NCBI GenBank assembly: GCA_046153015.1
Contig: JBJXGF010000027.1
Location: 1 to 40,492, forward strand
Length of the DNA stretch: 40,492 bases
Reading direction: 5' to 3'
Source: JBJXGF01 sp046153015
GTDB lineage: Bacteria > Actinomycetota > Acidimicrobiia > Acidimicrobiales > CAIXPF01
This document shows positions 28,265 to 36,765 of the stretch, piece after piece; within the stretch, counting starts at the first letter, position 1; every line of letters begins with the position of its first letter. The notes below the pieces were generated by a model. It saw only the letters and a list, made by a program, of their open reading frames with translations, had not been told where the DNA came from and did not search any database. The position numbers and the translations under genes were made by a program.

Positions 28265-29749
28265 GTGTTCGCCTTCGTCCGGCCGGTCATCGACTGGCAC
28301 GCCTTCGCCCCCGAGATCGTCGTGGTCGCCGTGGGCTGCGCGCTCACGGTCTTCGATTTCACGCTGCTCGAGCGGGGCCGGAAGTACATGCCCGCCCTCA
28401 CCGGGCTCGGGTTCCTCGCCACGCTGATCCCGATCCTCACGCTCGCCGTCGACGGCGCCGACCGGTCGATGTTCGGCGGCGCCTACGTCGTGGACAACTT
28501 CGCGTTGATCCTGAAGGCGCTGTTCCTCGTCTCGGGCTACATCGTGGTGCTGCTCTCCACCAACTACCTCGCCGAAGGCGACTACTGGGAGAGCGAGTAC
28601 TACCTGATGCTCACCGCATCGATCACGGGGATGATGGCGATGTCGTCGGCCCGCGATCTGGTGACGATCTTCGTGGCGCTCGAGCTGCTGTCGATCCCCG
28701 CCTACCTGATGGCCACCTGGCGCAAGCGTGACCTCCGCTCCAACGAGGCGGGCCTCAAGTACTACCTGATGGGCGTGTTCGCCTCGGCGATCATGTTGTA
28801 CGGCATGTCGCTGGTGTTCGGCTTCGCCAACTCCACCCTGCTCGCCGACATCAACCAGGCGGTGAGTGCTTCGGCCGACTCGGCGCCGATCGTCACGCTC
28901 GGGATCGTGTTCATCATCGTGGGCTTTGCGTTCAAGGTGTCGGCCGTGCCGTTCCACACCTGGGCGCCCGACACGTACGAAGGGGCGCCCACCCCGGTCA
29001 CGTCGTTCCTGGCGGTGGCCTCCAAGGCGGCCGGGTTCGTGGCCCTCATGCAGCTCGTGTTCGTCGGCTTCCTCGGCCGGGCCGACGTGGTGGAGCCGCT
29101 GATGTGGATCCTCGCCGCCGCGTCGATGACGGTGGGCAACCTCATCGCGCTGCGCCAGACCAACATCGTGCGCATGCTCGCCTACTCGGGCATCGCCCAG
29201 GCGGGCTACATCATGGCCCCCTTCGCGGTGGCCGGCAGCGCCCCGAGCGAAGCGCTCTCGGGCGTGGTCGTCTACCTGCTGATCTACGCGGTCATGAACC
29301 TGGGGCTCTTCGGCGTCGTCATCGCGGTGGCCCGCAAGACCCGCTCGGCGGAGATCGCCACCTATGGCGGGCTCTTCGAGTACGCCCCCGGCCTCACCGT
29401 GCTCGCCACCGTGTTCCTGTTCTCCTTGGCCGGCATCCCGCCGCTCGGGGGCTGGTTCGCCAAGCTGGTGGTCTTCCGCGCCGTCGCCGCGCCGAGCACC
29501 ACCTCGGGGATCGTGCTCGGCGTGCTGGTGGCCGTGAACTCGGTGATCGCCCTCTTCTATTACGCGGGCGTGGCCAAGCGGATGTGGTTCGACCCGGTGT
29601 ACGACGGCGACCGCACCCCCATCCGGACCCCGCCGGCGCTGGCGGCCGGGCTGGCGCTCACCGCGCTGGCCACCGTGGCCTTCGGGGTGTTCCCCGGCCT
29701 CGTCAGCCACTTCACCGAGTTCAGCTCGCTCGTCGCCCTCGGGCGCTAG
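28265..29749 (+). CDS. nuoN: Complex I subunit N of the second enzyme
   Basis: NuoN of 494 residues. The conserved glutamate is in FVALELLSIPAYLMATW and the lysine in FAFKVSAVPFHTWAPDTYEG; APTPVTSFLAVASKAAGFV and the IVRMLAYSGIAQAGYIM segment complete the family pattern. The GTG at 28265 is the first start that includes the N-terminal helix. The stop TAG shares its last base with the GTG of the methyltransferase gene (TAGTG), which places that gene in the same operon. Confidence 0.95.
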   Translation: MFAFVRPVIDWHAFAPEIVVVAVGCALTVFDFTLLERGRKYMPALTGLGFLATLIPILTLAVDGADRSMFGGAYVVDNFALILKALFLVSGYIVVLLSTNYLAEGDYWESEYYLMLTASITGMMAMSSARDLVTIFVALELLSIPAYLMATWRKRDLRSNEAGLKYYLMGVFASAIMLYGMSLVFGFANSTLLADINQAVSASADSAPIVTLGIVFIIVGFAFKVSAVPFHTWAPDTYEGAPTPVTSFLAVASKAAGFVALMQLVFVGFLGRADVVEPLMWILAAASMTVGNLIALRQTNIVRMLAYSGIAQAGYIMAPFAVAGSAPSEALSGVVVYLLIYAVMNLGLFGVVIAVARKTRSAEIATYGGLFEYAPGLTVLATVFLFSLAGIPPLGGWFAKLVVFRAVAAPSTTSGIVLGVLVAVNSVIALFYYAGVAKRMWFDPVYDGDRTPIRTPPALAAGLALTALATVAFGVFPGLVSHFTEFSSLVALGR

Positions 29750-30744
29750 TGGCGGTCGAGCGCTTCGACGAGTTCGTCGAGCGCGCGCTCTACCACCCCG
29801 AGACCGGGTTCTACACCGCCGGCGGCGGCGCTCCGGGTCGCCGCGGCGACTTCCTGACCAGCCCCGAGGTGGGCCCGCTCTTCGGCGCGGTGCTCGCCCG
29901 GGCGCTCGACGCCTGGTGGGTCGAGCTCGGCCGGCCCGACCCCTACTGGCTGGTGGAGGTGGGCGCCGGCGGCGGCGCCCTGGCCCGGTCGGTGGCGGCG
30001 GCCCGACCGGCCTGCGCCGCCGCGCTGCGCGCGGTGCTGGTGGAGCGCTCGCCGGCGTTGCGGGACCGGCTGGCCGAGCGGCTCCCGCCCGGCATGCGGG
30101 TGGCGGAGGCGGCGCCGCCCGGACCGCTCGTGGGCGTGGTGGTGGCCAACGAGCTGCTCGACAACCTGCCCTTCCGGCTCCTCGAGCGGCGCGCCGGCCG
30201 CTGGCTCGAGGTGCACGTGCAGGACGGCGCCGAGGTGCTGGCCTCGGCGGCGGACCCGCGCTCCCTGCCGCCCTTCCTGCCGCCCGCCCCCGACGGCGCC
30301 CGCGCGCCGCTCCTCGAGCAGGCGGCTGCCTGGGTCCGCGACTCGCTCGCCCGCCTGTCCCGAGGCCGGGTGGTGGTGTTCGACTACGGCGTGGAGACCA
30401 CGGCCGAGCTCGTCGCCCGCCCGCCCAGCGAATGGCTGCGCACCTATCGAGCCCACCGCGCCGGCGCGTCGCCGCTGCACGCGCCAGGAACGCAGGACGT
30501 CACCTGCGAGCTGGCCTGGGATCAGCTGCCGGCGCCGACTCTTCGCGTCCGCCAAGCCGAGTGGCTGCGCAGCCACGGCCTCGACCACCTGGTGGACGAG
30601 GGCCGCCGCGTCTGGCGGGAACGGGCGCATCTCGGCGACCTCGCCGCGCTCACGGCCCGCAGCCGGGTGCGTGAGGCCGAGGCCCTGTGCGACCCGGCCG
30701 GCCTCGGCGCGTTCTGGGCGTGCGAGTGGCGGGTGGAGCGGTGA
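29749..30744 (+). CDS. MidA/NDUFAF7-family (DUF185) SAM-dependent methyltransferase
   Basis: The 331-residue protein has the family's N-terminal signature YHPETGFYT (residues 15-23) and GDFLTSPEVGPLFG (33-46), the SAM-binding loop EVGAGGG (70-76), and ANELLDNLP (134-142). Human NDUFAF7, of the same family, dimethylates an arginine of NDUFS2 (the NuoD homologue) and is needed for complex I assembly. The gene overlaps the second nuoN by one base, so it belongs to that operon; R69 of the second NuoD is the equivalent target position. That NuoD is the substrate is an inference from family and position. The start is a GTG. The C-terminal third is less conserved. Confidence 0.85.
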   Translation: MAVERFDEFVERALYHPETGFYTAGGGAPGRRGDFLTSPEVGPLFGAVLARALDAWWVELGRPDPYWLVEVGAGGGALARSVAAARPACAAALRAVLVERSPALRDRLAERLPPGMRVAEAAPPGPLVGVVVANELLDNLPFRLLERRAGRWLEVHVQDGAEVLASAADPRSLPPFLPPAPDGARAPLLEQAAAWVRDSLARLSRGRVVVFDYGVETTAELVARPPSEWLRTYRAHRAGASPLHAPGTQDVTCELAWDQLPAPTLRVRQAEWLRSHGLDHLVDEGRRVWRERAHLGDLAALTARSRVREAEALCDPAGLGAFWACEWRVER

Positions 30745-30775
30745 GCAGCTTCGTCAAACCAAGGGCCGGGTGCCA

Positions 30776-30781
30776 TAGTAA
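30776..30781 (+). promoter_or_regulatory. -10 element of the TetR-family gene (near-leaderless)
   Basis: TAGTAA (or CATAGT two bases earlier) lies 4-6 bases before the ATG at 30786, so the message should begin at or close to the start codon. It falls in the 41-base gap after the methyltransferase gene. No Shine-Dalgarno sequence is present. Confidence 0.4.
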
Positions 30782-30785
30782 CGAG

Positions 30786-31472
30786 ATGACCCCGGCTGAG
30801 CGCGTCGACCGCCTCCCGCTCAGCCGCGCCCGGGTGGTCGGCGCCGCGCTGCGTTATGTCGACCATCACGGGCTCGAGGCGCTCTCCATGCGCAAGCTCG
30901 GCGCCGAGCTCGGCGTGGAGGCGATGTCGCTCTACAACCACGTGGCGAGCAAGGATGATCTGCTCGACGGCGTGGTCGACTCCGTGCTGGCGATGATCGA
31001 GATCCCCGATCTGTCCCCGCAGCGGGATTGGCGGATGCAGCTCCGCGAGCTGGCCGACTCGGTGCGGGCGGTGGGCTTGGCCCACCCCGAGGCGTTCTCG
31101 CTCATCCTGCGCCGGCCCAAGGCCACCGCCGACTCCTTCGAGCCGATGCTGGCCCTCTACCAGATCCTCAAACAAGCCGGCCTCGACGATCAGGGCGCAG
31201 CGATCGACGCGTTCTACGCGTGCGCGGCGTACGTGCTCGGCTACACGGTGATGGAGACCGGCATCCTCAGCGGCCCCGCCGCCGGGGGCATCGACATCGA
31301 GGACGTCCCGCCGCAGAACCAGCGGCTCCGCCAGTACCTCTCCCTCAAGTCCGACCACACCACCCACGGCCAGTTCCGCCTCGGCTTCGAGGTGATCATC
31401 GCCGGCATCGAGCGTCAGGTCGGCGGCCTCAGCCGCACGAACACGCCCGAACGGGCCTTCGGGTCGAAATAG
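30786..31472 (+). CDS. TetR/AcrR-family transcriptional regulator
   Basis: A 228-residue regulator with an N-terminal TetR DNA-binding domain: LSRARVVGAALRYVDHHG and LSMRKLGAELGVEAMSLYNH form the helix-turn-helix at about residues 13-55, ending in the KDDLLDGVVD segment. The rest is helical and resembles the TetR C-terminal ligand domain (residues ~75-210). The ligand and targets are unknown. The ATG at 30786 is chosen because the DNA-binding domain starts just after it and a -10 element precedes it; a longer frame would run into the methyltransferase gene. Its last 58 bases overlap the end of the convergent DUF1015 gene. Confidence 0.88.
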   Translation: MTPAERVDRLPLSRARVVGAALRYVDHHGLEALSMRKLGAELGVEAMSLYNHVASKDDLLDGVVDSVLAMIEIPDLSPQRDWRMQLRELADSVRAVGLAHPEAFSLILRRPKATADSFEPMLALYQILKQAGLDDQGAAIDAFYACAAYVLGYTVMETGILSGPAAGGIDIEDVPPQNQRLRQYLSLKSDHTTHGQFRLGFEVIIAGIERQVGGLSRTNTPERAFGSK

Positions 31473-32602
31473 GTCGACTTCGGGGGCAGCGGCGCCGCCC
31501 GGTCCGCCGCCTCCATCATCTCCTCGACCGCCACCGGGTGCAGGGTGAGACACAGCCCGCCGGCGGCGCGCGCCGCGGCGTCGCCCGGCGGGAGCACGCC
31601 GGGGGCGAACTCGAGACGCGGGTCGTCCCGCGGGTCGTGCACGCCGAGCGCCGGTTCGAGCAGCCGGTGCTGAGCGATGGCGGCGTCGGGCTCGTCGAGG
31701 GGCGGGCGGGCGGTGAGCGCGTAGGCCCGTCCGCCGAGCACCAGCGTGAAGCGGCCCCGGGCGCCCGGCGCCGCCGAGGCGTCGAGCGCCTCGATCGTGA
31801 ACCCTTTCTCGACCGCAGCCAGGATCTCGGCGGGGGTGCGCCCGCCGAGGTCGCGCACGATCCGATGGAAGCCGTACACGTGCAGCTGGTCGTGCGGGAA
31901 CAGCACCACGAGCAGGCGGGCGTCCCCGGTCTCGCCGGGGTGACGCGCCGCCAGCCGCGCCGCGGCCGCGGCCCGATGGTGGCCGTCGGTGATGTACGCC
32001 GCCGACAGGCGGGCGAAGCTCGCCGCCAGCGCCTGCTGGTCGGCCGGGTCGGCGATGGTCCACACGTCCTGCACGAGACCGTCGCTGGTCGAGAACGTGA
32101 GGTCCGCCTCCCGCCGGCTGAGCCGGCCGACCAGCTCGTCGATGTCAGGCCGGGCCCGATAGGTCAGACACACCGGGCTCGAGCTCACGCGCACGCGGCT
32201 CAGGTGCTCGAGCAGGGCGTCCTCCTTCGCCCGAATCGTGGCCTCGTGGGCGCGGATCCGGCCCCGCCGGTACTCCTCGACGTCGACCTCGGCCACCACG
32301 CCGATCTGGCGGCGATCGCCGGCGGTCAACCGGTAGAGGTGCAGCGCCGGCGGCGTCGGGGTGTACACCCCGGCGCGCAGCAGATGCTCCAGCGCCGACG
32401 CGTTGGCGGCGAGCAGCTCTTCGGCCGAGGCGCCGGGGTGGTCCGCCGTCGAGCGCACCACGTTGAAGAAGCTCAACGGGTCGGCGTCGGCCAGGGCGCG
32501 ACGCTCCGCCCCGGTCAGCGCGTCGTACGCCGGCCCGACCACACGCGACGCCCACGGCGCCGCCACGACATAGCCCGCGAACGGATGGATGCTGCTGGTC
32601 AT
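31415..32602 (-). CDS. DUF1015 family protein
   Basis: The 395-residue protein matches the DUF1015 family in length and conserved blocks: IHPFAGYVVAAPWASRVVGP at the N-terminus, AYITDGHHRAAAAAR near the middle, FPHDQLHVYGFHRIV, and PPKSTYFDPKARSG close to the C-terminus. The family's reaction is not established. In many bacteria it lies near serine/2-hydroxyacid metabolism genes, but no such neighbour is seen here. It is transcribed opposite to acetyl-CoA synthetase from a shared 104-base spacer, and its 3' end overlaps the TetR gene. No membrane segment or signal peptide is seen. Confidence 0.88.
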   Translation of the reverse strand: MTSSIHPFAGYVVAAPWASRVVGPAYDALTGAERRALADADPLSFFNVVRSTADHPGASAEELLAANASALEHLLRAGVYTPTPPALHLYRLTAGDRRQIGVVAEVDVEEYRRGRIRAHEATIRAKEDALLEHLSRVRVSSSPVCLTYRARPDIDELVGRLSRREADLTFSTSDGLVQDVWTIADPADQQALAASFARLSAAYITDGHHRAAAAARLAARHPGETGDARLLVVLFPHDQLHVYGFHRIVRDLGGRTPAEILAAVEKGFTIEALDASAAPGARGRFTLVLGGRAYALTARPPLDEPDAAIAQHRLLEPALGVHDPRDDPRLEFAPGVLPPGDAAARAAGGLCLTLHPVAVEEMMEAADRAAPLPPKSTYFDPKARSGVFVRLRPPT

Positions 32603-32615
32603 GGCCCTCGGCCTG

Positions 32616-32621
32616 ACGCTA
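32616..32621 (-). promoter_or_regulatory. Possible -10 element of the DUF1015 gene
   Basis: On the minus strand TAGCGT fits TAnnnT and lies 13 bases before the ATG at 32602. The expected transcript would have a leader of only a few bases. Evidence is the motif and position only. Confidence 0.35.
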
Positions 32622-32656
32622 CCCCGCTTGCGGATCTGGCCTCGGGCCGGCAGGGC

Positions 32657-32662
32657 TAGGCT
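32657..32662 (+). promoter_or_regulatory. -10 element of acetyl-CoA synthetase gene
   Basis: TAGGCT, identical to the -10 of the second nuo operon, lies 44 bases before the preferred acs start. Unlike the other promoters in the window it leaves a leader of ~38 bases, and this gene does have a ribosome binding site, AGGGGG at 32693-32698. Confidence 0.45.
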
Positions 32663-32706
32663 GCCCTTCCGCCACGTTCGCGTTGTACGACCAGGGGGTG
32701 GAGCCG

Positions 32707-34695
<1,989 letters not shown>

Positions 34696-34702
34696 CGCCC
34701 CG

Positions 34703-34720
34703 CCGGCGTTCTTGCGCCGG
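34703..34720 (+). terminator. Hairpin just after acs, no T-run
   Basis: CCGGCG and CGCCGG form a perfect 6-base-pair stem with a 6-base loop, starting 8 bases after the acs stop. There is no T-run. It could end or stabilise the acs message; the GC-rich background makes chance stems common. Confidence 0.35.
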
Positions 34721-34742
34721 GTATGTGACCTTTGTCACGTAC
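34721..34742. promoter_or_regulatory. CRP/GlxR-like operator palindrome upstream of the 6C RNA
   Basis: GTATGTGAC-CTTT-GTCACGTAC is a 9-base inverted repeat with a single mismatch. Its core, TGTGA-N6-TCACG (34724-34739), differs at only one base from the CRP/GlxR consensus TGTGA-N6-TCACA. Its centre lies about 53 bases before the predicted 6C RNA start, a normal distance for activation. cAMP control is an inference. It stands between the acs end and the 6C promoter. Confidence 0.6.
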
Positions 34743-34774
34743 CCGGGGGGAATCGGGTGACCTACTTACGTTGT

Positions 34775-34780
34775 TAGTAT
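34775..34780 (+). promoter_or_regulatory. -10 element of the 6C RNA
   Basis: TAGTAT lies 6 bases before the first paired base of the 6C RNA, so transcription would start at about 34785-34787. No convincing -35 element is present at 16-18 bases upstream, which fits a promoter needing an activator at the CRP-like site. Confidence 0.55.
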
Positions 34781-34784
34781 GGAG

Positions 34785-34903
34785 TGCGGGAGGCAACCCC
34801 TCATCCCCCCTCGGGCGTCTCCCGCATGAAGGCAATCCCTCCCCCCAGGGGTGCCTTTCTCGACCGGCTGGCCGTTCCCCCGCGGCCAGCCGGTCTTCTT
34901 TTT
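34785..34903 (+). ncRNA. 6C small RNA
   Basis: Two hairpins each expose a run of six cytosines in the loop, the defining feature of the actinobacterial 6C RNA family. Hairpin 1 pairs 34786-34792 (GCGGGAG) with 34819-34825 (CTCCCGC) and has C6 at 34805-34810. Hairpin 2 pairs AAGGCA (34829-34834) with TGCCTT (34852-34857) and CCCT with AGGG inside, with C6 at 34841-34846. An intrinsic terminator closes the transcript. In mycobacteria and Streptomyces, members of this family act as regulators through the C-rich loops pairing with G-rich sites near start codons. The predicted length is about 115-120 nt. The family name is from memory of the motif, not from a covariance search. Confidence 0.85.
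34862..34903 (+). terminator. Strong intrinsic terminator of the 6C RNA
   Basis: GACCGGCTGGCCG at 34862-34874 pairs perfectly with 34883-34895 (13 base pairs, 8-base loop) and is followed by TTCTTTTT. This is the only classical Rho-independent terminator seen in the window. On the minus strand no T-run follows, so it does not serve the convergent yajQ gene in the same way. Confidence 0.92.
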
Positions 34904-34934
34904 CCACCACGCCGCAGCACCGCCTCGCCGCCTT

Positions 34935-35423
34935 TCAGTCTCGGAAGTTCGAGTACTGCAGCGGGAGGCCGAAATCGTGCTCCTTGAGGCTGGCGATCAC
35001 CGCCTGCAGCTCGTCGCGCTTCTTGCTCGTCACCCGCAGCTGGTCGCCCTGGGTTTGGCTCTGCACGCCCTTCAGGCCGAGCGCCTTGATGAACTTGTTG
35101 AGCTCGCGAGCCTTGTCGGTGGAGATGCCGGCCTGCAGGGCCGCACCCTGGCGGACGGTCCCGCCCGCCGCCTCCTCGACCTTGCCGTAGTCGAGCACCT
35201 TGAGCGAGACCTTGCGGCGGACCAGCTTCTCCTCCAGCACCTGGCGCAGCGCGCTGAGCCGGTCCTCGGTGCTCGCCTGCAGCTTGATCGCCTTGTCCTC
35301 GAGCTCGATGGCGGCGTTGGCGCCCTTGAAGTCGTAGCGCGTGGTGATCTCGCGCTGCACCTGGTCCACCGCGTTGCGCACCTCCTGCACGTCGAACTCG
35401 GAGACCACGTCGAAGCTGGGCAT
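34935..35423 (-). CDS. yajQ: YajQ/UPF0234 family nucleotide-binding protein
   Basis: This 162-residue soluble protein matches the YajQ family along its full length: MPSFDVVSEFD at the N-terminus, QREITTRYDFKG, and the C-terminal block KGVQSQTQGDQLRVTSKKRD ending in PLQYSNFRD. The family has two ferredoxin-like domains. A Xanthomonas member binds cyclic di-GMP; E. coli YajQ binds nucleotides or nucleic acid. The function in this organism is unknown. The ATG at 35423 has a -10 element just upstream and no ribosome binding site. Confidence 0.94.
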   Translation of the reverse strand: MPSFDVVSEFDVQEVRNAVDQVQREITTRYDFKGANAAIELEDKAIKLQASTEDRLSALRQVLEEKLVRRKVSLKVLDYGKVEEAAGGTVRQGAALQAGISTDKARELNKFIKALGLKGVQSQTQGDQLRVTSKKRDELQAVIASLKEHDFGLPLQYSNFRD

Positions 35424-35430
35424 GGCGACG

Positions 35431-35436
35431 AGGCTA
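35431..35436 (-). promoter_or_regulatory. -10 element of yajQ (leaderless)
   Basis: On the minus strand TAGCCT ends 7 bases before the yajQ ATG, so the expected transcription start coincides with the start codon. Confidence 0.5.
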
Positions 35437-35519
35437 GTTGCGCCGCGTGGTCGCCCCCCGCCGCCGCCCCGCCCCATGCCGGTCGTGCTCTCGGGTCGTG
35501 GGCCGCCGTGGGGCCGCGC

Positions 35520-35525
35520 TACGCT
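35520..35525 (+). promoter_or_regulatory. -10 element of tRNA-Tyr
   Basis: TACGCT fits TAnnnT and lies 11 bases before the tRNA-Tyr 5' end, as expected for a tRNA promoter with a short 5' leader. Confidence 0.45.
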
Positions 35526-35536
35526 GGCCCGTCTCT

Positions 35537-35619
35537 GGGTCGGTGCCCGAGTGGCCAAAGGGAGCGGGCTGTAAACCCGCCGGCTTACGCCTACGGAGGT
35601 TCGAATCCTTCCCGGCCCA
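35537..35619 (+). tRNA. tRNA-Tyr (GTA)
   Basis: A class II tRNA of 83 nt. Acceptor stem GGGTCGG (35537-35543) pairs with CCGGCCC (35612-35618), including one G-U pair; A35619 is the discriminator. The anticodon loop CTGTAAA places GTA at 35571-35573, reading UAC and UAU. The long variable arm follows the anticodon stem, and the T-arm is GGAGG-TTCGAAT-CCTTC. CCA is not encoded. It stands alone between yajQ and the CoA-transferase pair. Confidence 0.97.
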
Positions 35620-35667
35620 CAGAGGTGTCGCCTGGGCGCCGCGGCTCGCCGCGGCCGCACCGCCGAG

Positions 35668-35673
35668 TAGAGT
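35668..35673 (+). promoter_or_regulatory. -10 element of the CoA-transferase pair (leaderless)
   Basis: TAGAGT ends 9 bases before the GTG at 35683, so transcription would start at about the start codon. There is no Shine-Dalgarno sequence. Confidence 0.5.
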
Positions 35674-35682
35674 CCAGCGCTC

Positions 35683-36765
35683 GTGGAGCCGCCGTTGGAG
35701 GGCGTGCGCGTGCTCACGGTCGGCCCGGGCGTGGCCGCCGCGTACGCGGCCCGTCAGTTCGCCGGGTTCGGGGCCGATGTGGTGCACGTCGAGCTGGCCG
35801 AGCCGTCGCGCCTGTCCGATGACCAGCAGGTCGCGCTGCTGGCCGGCGGCCGGCGGGTCGAGATCGGTCCGGGCCAACTGGGCGAGCTGGGCCTCGCCGC
35901 CGACGTGGTGATCGAGGACCGCCCGCCCGGCTCGCTCGCCGAGTTGGGGCTCGCGCCGGCGCAGGCCCGAGCGGCCAAACCCGCCCTAGTGGTCGTGTCG
36001 ATCACGCCGTTCGGCCAGAGCGGGCCCTACTCGGCCTGGTCGGCCGGCAACGCCGTGTCCTTCGCCATGGGCGGGATCATGTCGCTCACCGGCGACCCGG
36101 ACAGGCCTCCGTTGCTCACCGGCGGCGAGCAGGCCCTGCACCTCGGCGGCTTGCACGCCTTCGGTGCGGCGCTCTGCGCCTACTACGGCTCGCTCGTGTG
36201 GGGCGAGGGGGACTGGGTGGATCTCTCGCTGCAGGAGTGCGCCGCCGGCATGCTCGAGCTGTACGCCGCCGGTGTGGCCTACGGCGAGGCCGTCCCCCAG
36301 CGGCTCGGCAACCACCATCGCGCGGTGTGGGGCGTGTACCACTGCGCCGACGGCCACGCCGGCGTCTGTTGCCTCGAGCGCCAAACCCCGGCGCTCTTCG
36401 CCTGCATCGGCGACCCCGCGCTCGACGAGGAGCGGTTTCGCGACCCCGCCCAACGCCTGGAGCACGACGACGAGCTGACCGCGCTGATCGCCGGGTGGGT
36501 CATCGAACGCACCCGCGCCGAGCTCGGGGCGCTCGGCGCTGCGCATCGCGTCCCGTTCGGCGCCGTCGAGTCCCCCCTCGAGCTCCTCGCCTCGCCGGGC
36601 CTCGTCGAGCGCGGGTTCTTCGACCAGCTCGCCCTCGCCGAGGGGCCCGCCGTCGTCCCGGGGCGGCCGTTCCCGGGCTTCGCGTGGCGCTCCCCGCCGC
36701 CGCTGTCGGCTCGGGGCGCCGACACCACGGGCGTCCTCGCCGACTGGCTCGAGGCGCGGCGGTGA
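35683..36765 (+). CDS. Family III (CaiB/BaiF) CoA-transferase, short divergent copy
   Basis: The 360-residue protein shows the CaiB/BaiF pattern: LEGVRVLTVGPGVAAAYAAR and FGADVVHVELAE at the N-terminus, then SITPFGQSGPY, and GDWVDLSLQECAAGML where the catalytic acid lies (Glu here, Asp in formyl-CoA transferase). The family moves CoA between organic acids through an enzyme-bound anhydride. Compared with its neighbour it lacks the YY-NRDKRSVTLDL region, so the N-terminal Rossmann part is shortened by ~40-50 residues. The substrate is unknown. The next gene overlaps it by 4 bases, and the two may form a heteromer as BbsE and BbsF do. Confidence 0.85.
   Translation: MEPPLEGVRVLTVGPGVAAAYAARQFAGFGADVVHVELAEPSRLSDDQQVALLAGGRRVEIGPGQLGELGLAADVVIEDRPPGSLAELGLAPAQARAAKPALVVVSITPFGQSGPYSAWSAGNAVSFAMGGIMSLTGDPDRPPLLTGGEQALHLGGLHAFGAALCAYYGSLVWGEGDWVDLSLQECAAGMLELYAAGVAYGEAVPQRLGNHHRAVWGVYHCADGHAGVCCLERQTPALFACIGDPALDEERFRDPAQRLEHDDELTALIAGWVIERTRAELGALGAAHRVPFGAVESPLELLASPGLVERGFFDQLALAEGPAVVPGRPFPGFAWRSPPPLSARGADTTGVLADWLEARR

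Noticed and set aside
26534..29710. A 1058-codon open frame on the minus strand opposite nuoM and nuoN of the second cluster
   Set aside because: It mirrors the codons of real genes, its product is a low-complexity run of Arg, Gly, His, Glu and Ala, and it has no motif. Long antisense frames are expected at this G+C content.
19348..29749. The second nuo cluster as a decaying duplicate of the first
   Set aside because: All eleven genes are intact, key residues are kept, and sequences differ far too much for a recent duplication.
30522..32063. A minus-strand frame across the methyltransferase end, TetR gene and part of the DUF1015 gene
   Set aside because: It crosses three well-supported genes and gives an Arg/Pro/Gly-rich product.
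36223..36246. Glu at the catalytic Asp position as proof that the CoA-transferases are inactive
   Set aside because: Many uncharacterised CaiB/BaiF proteins have Glu in this segment, and the alignment by eye is not certain enough; kept only as a remark.
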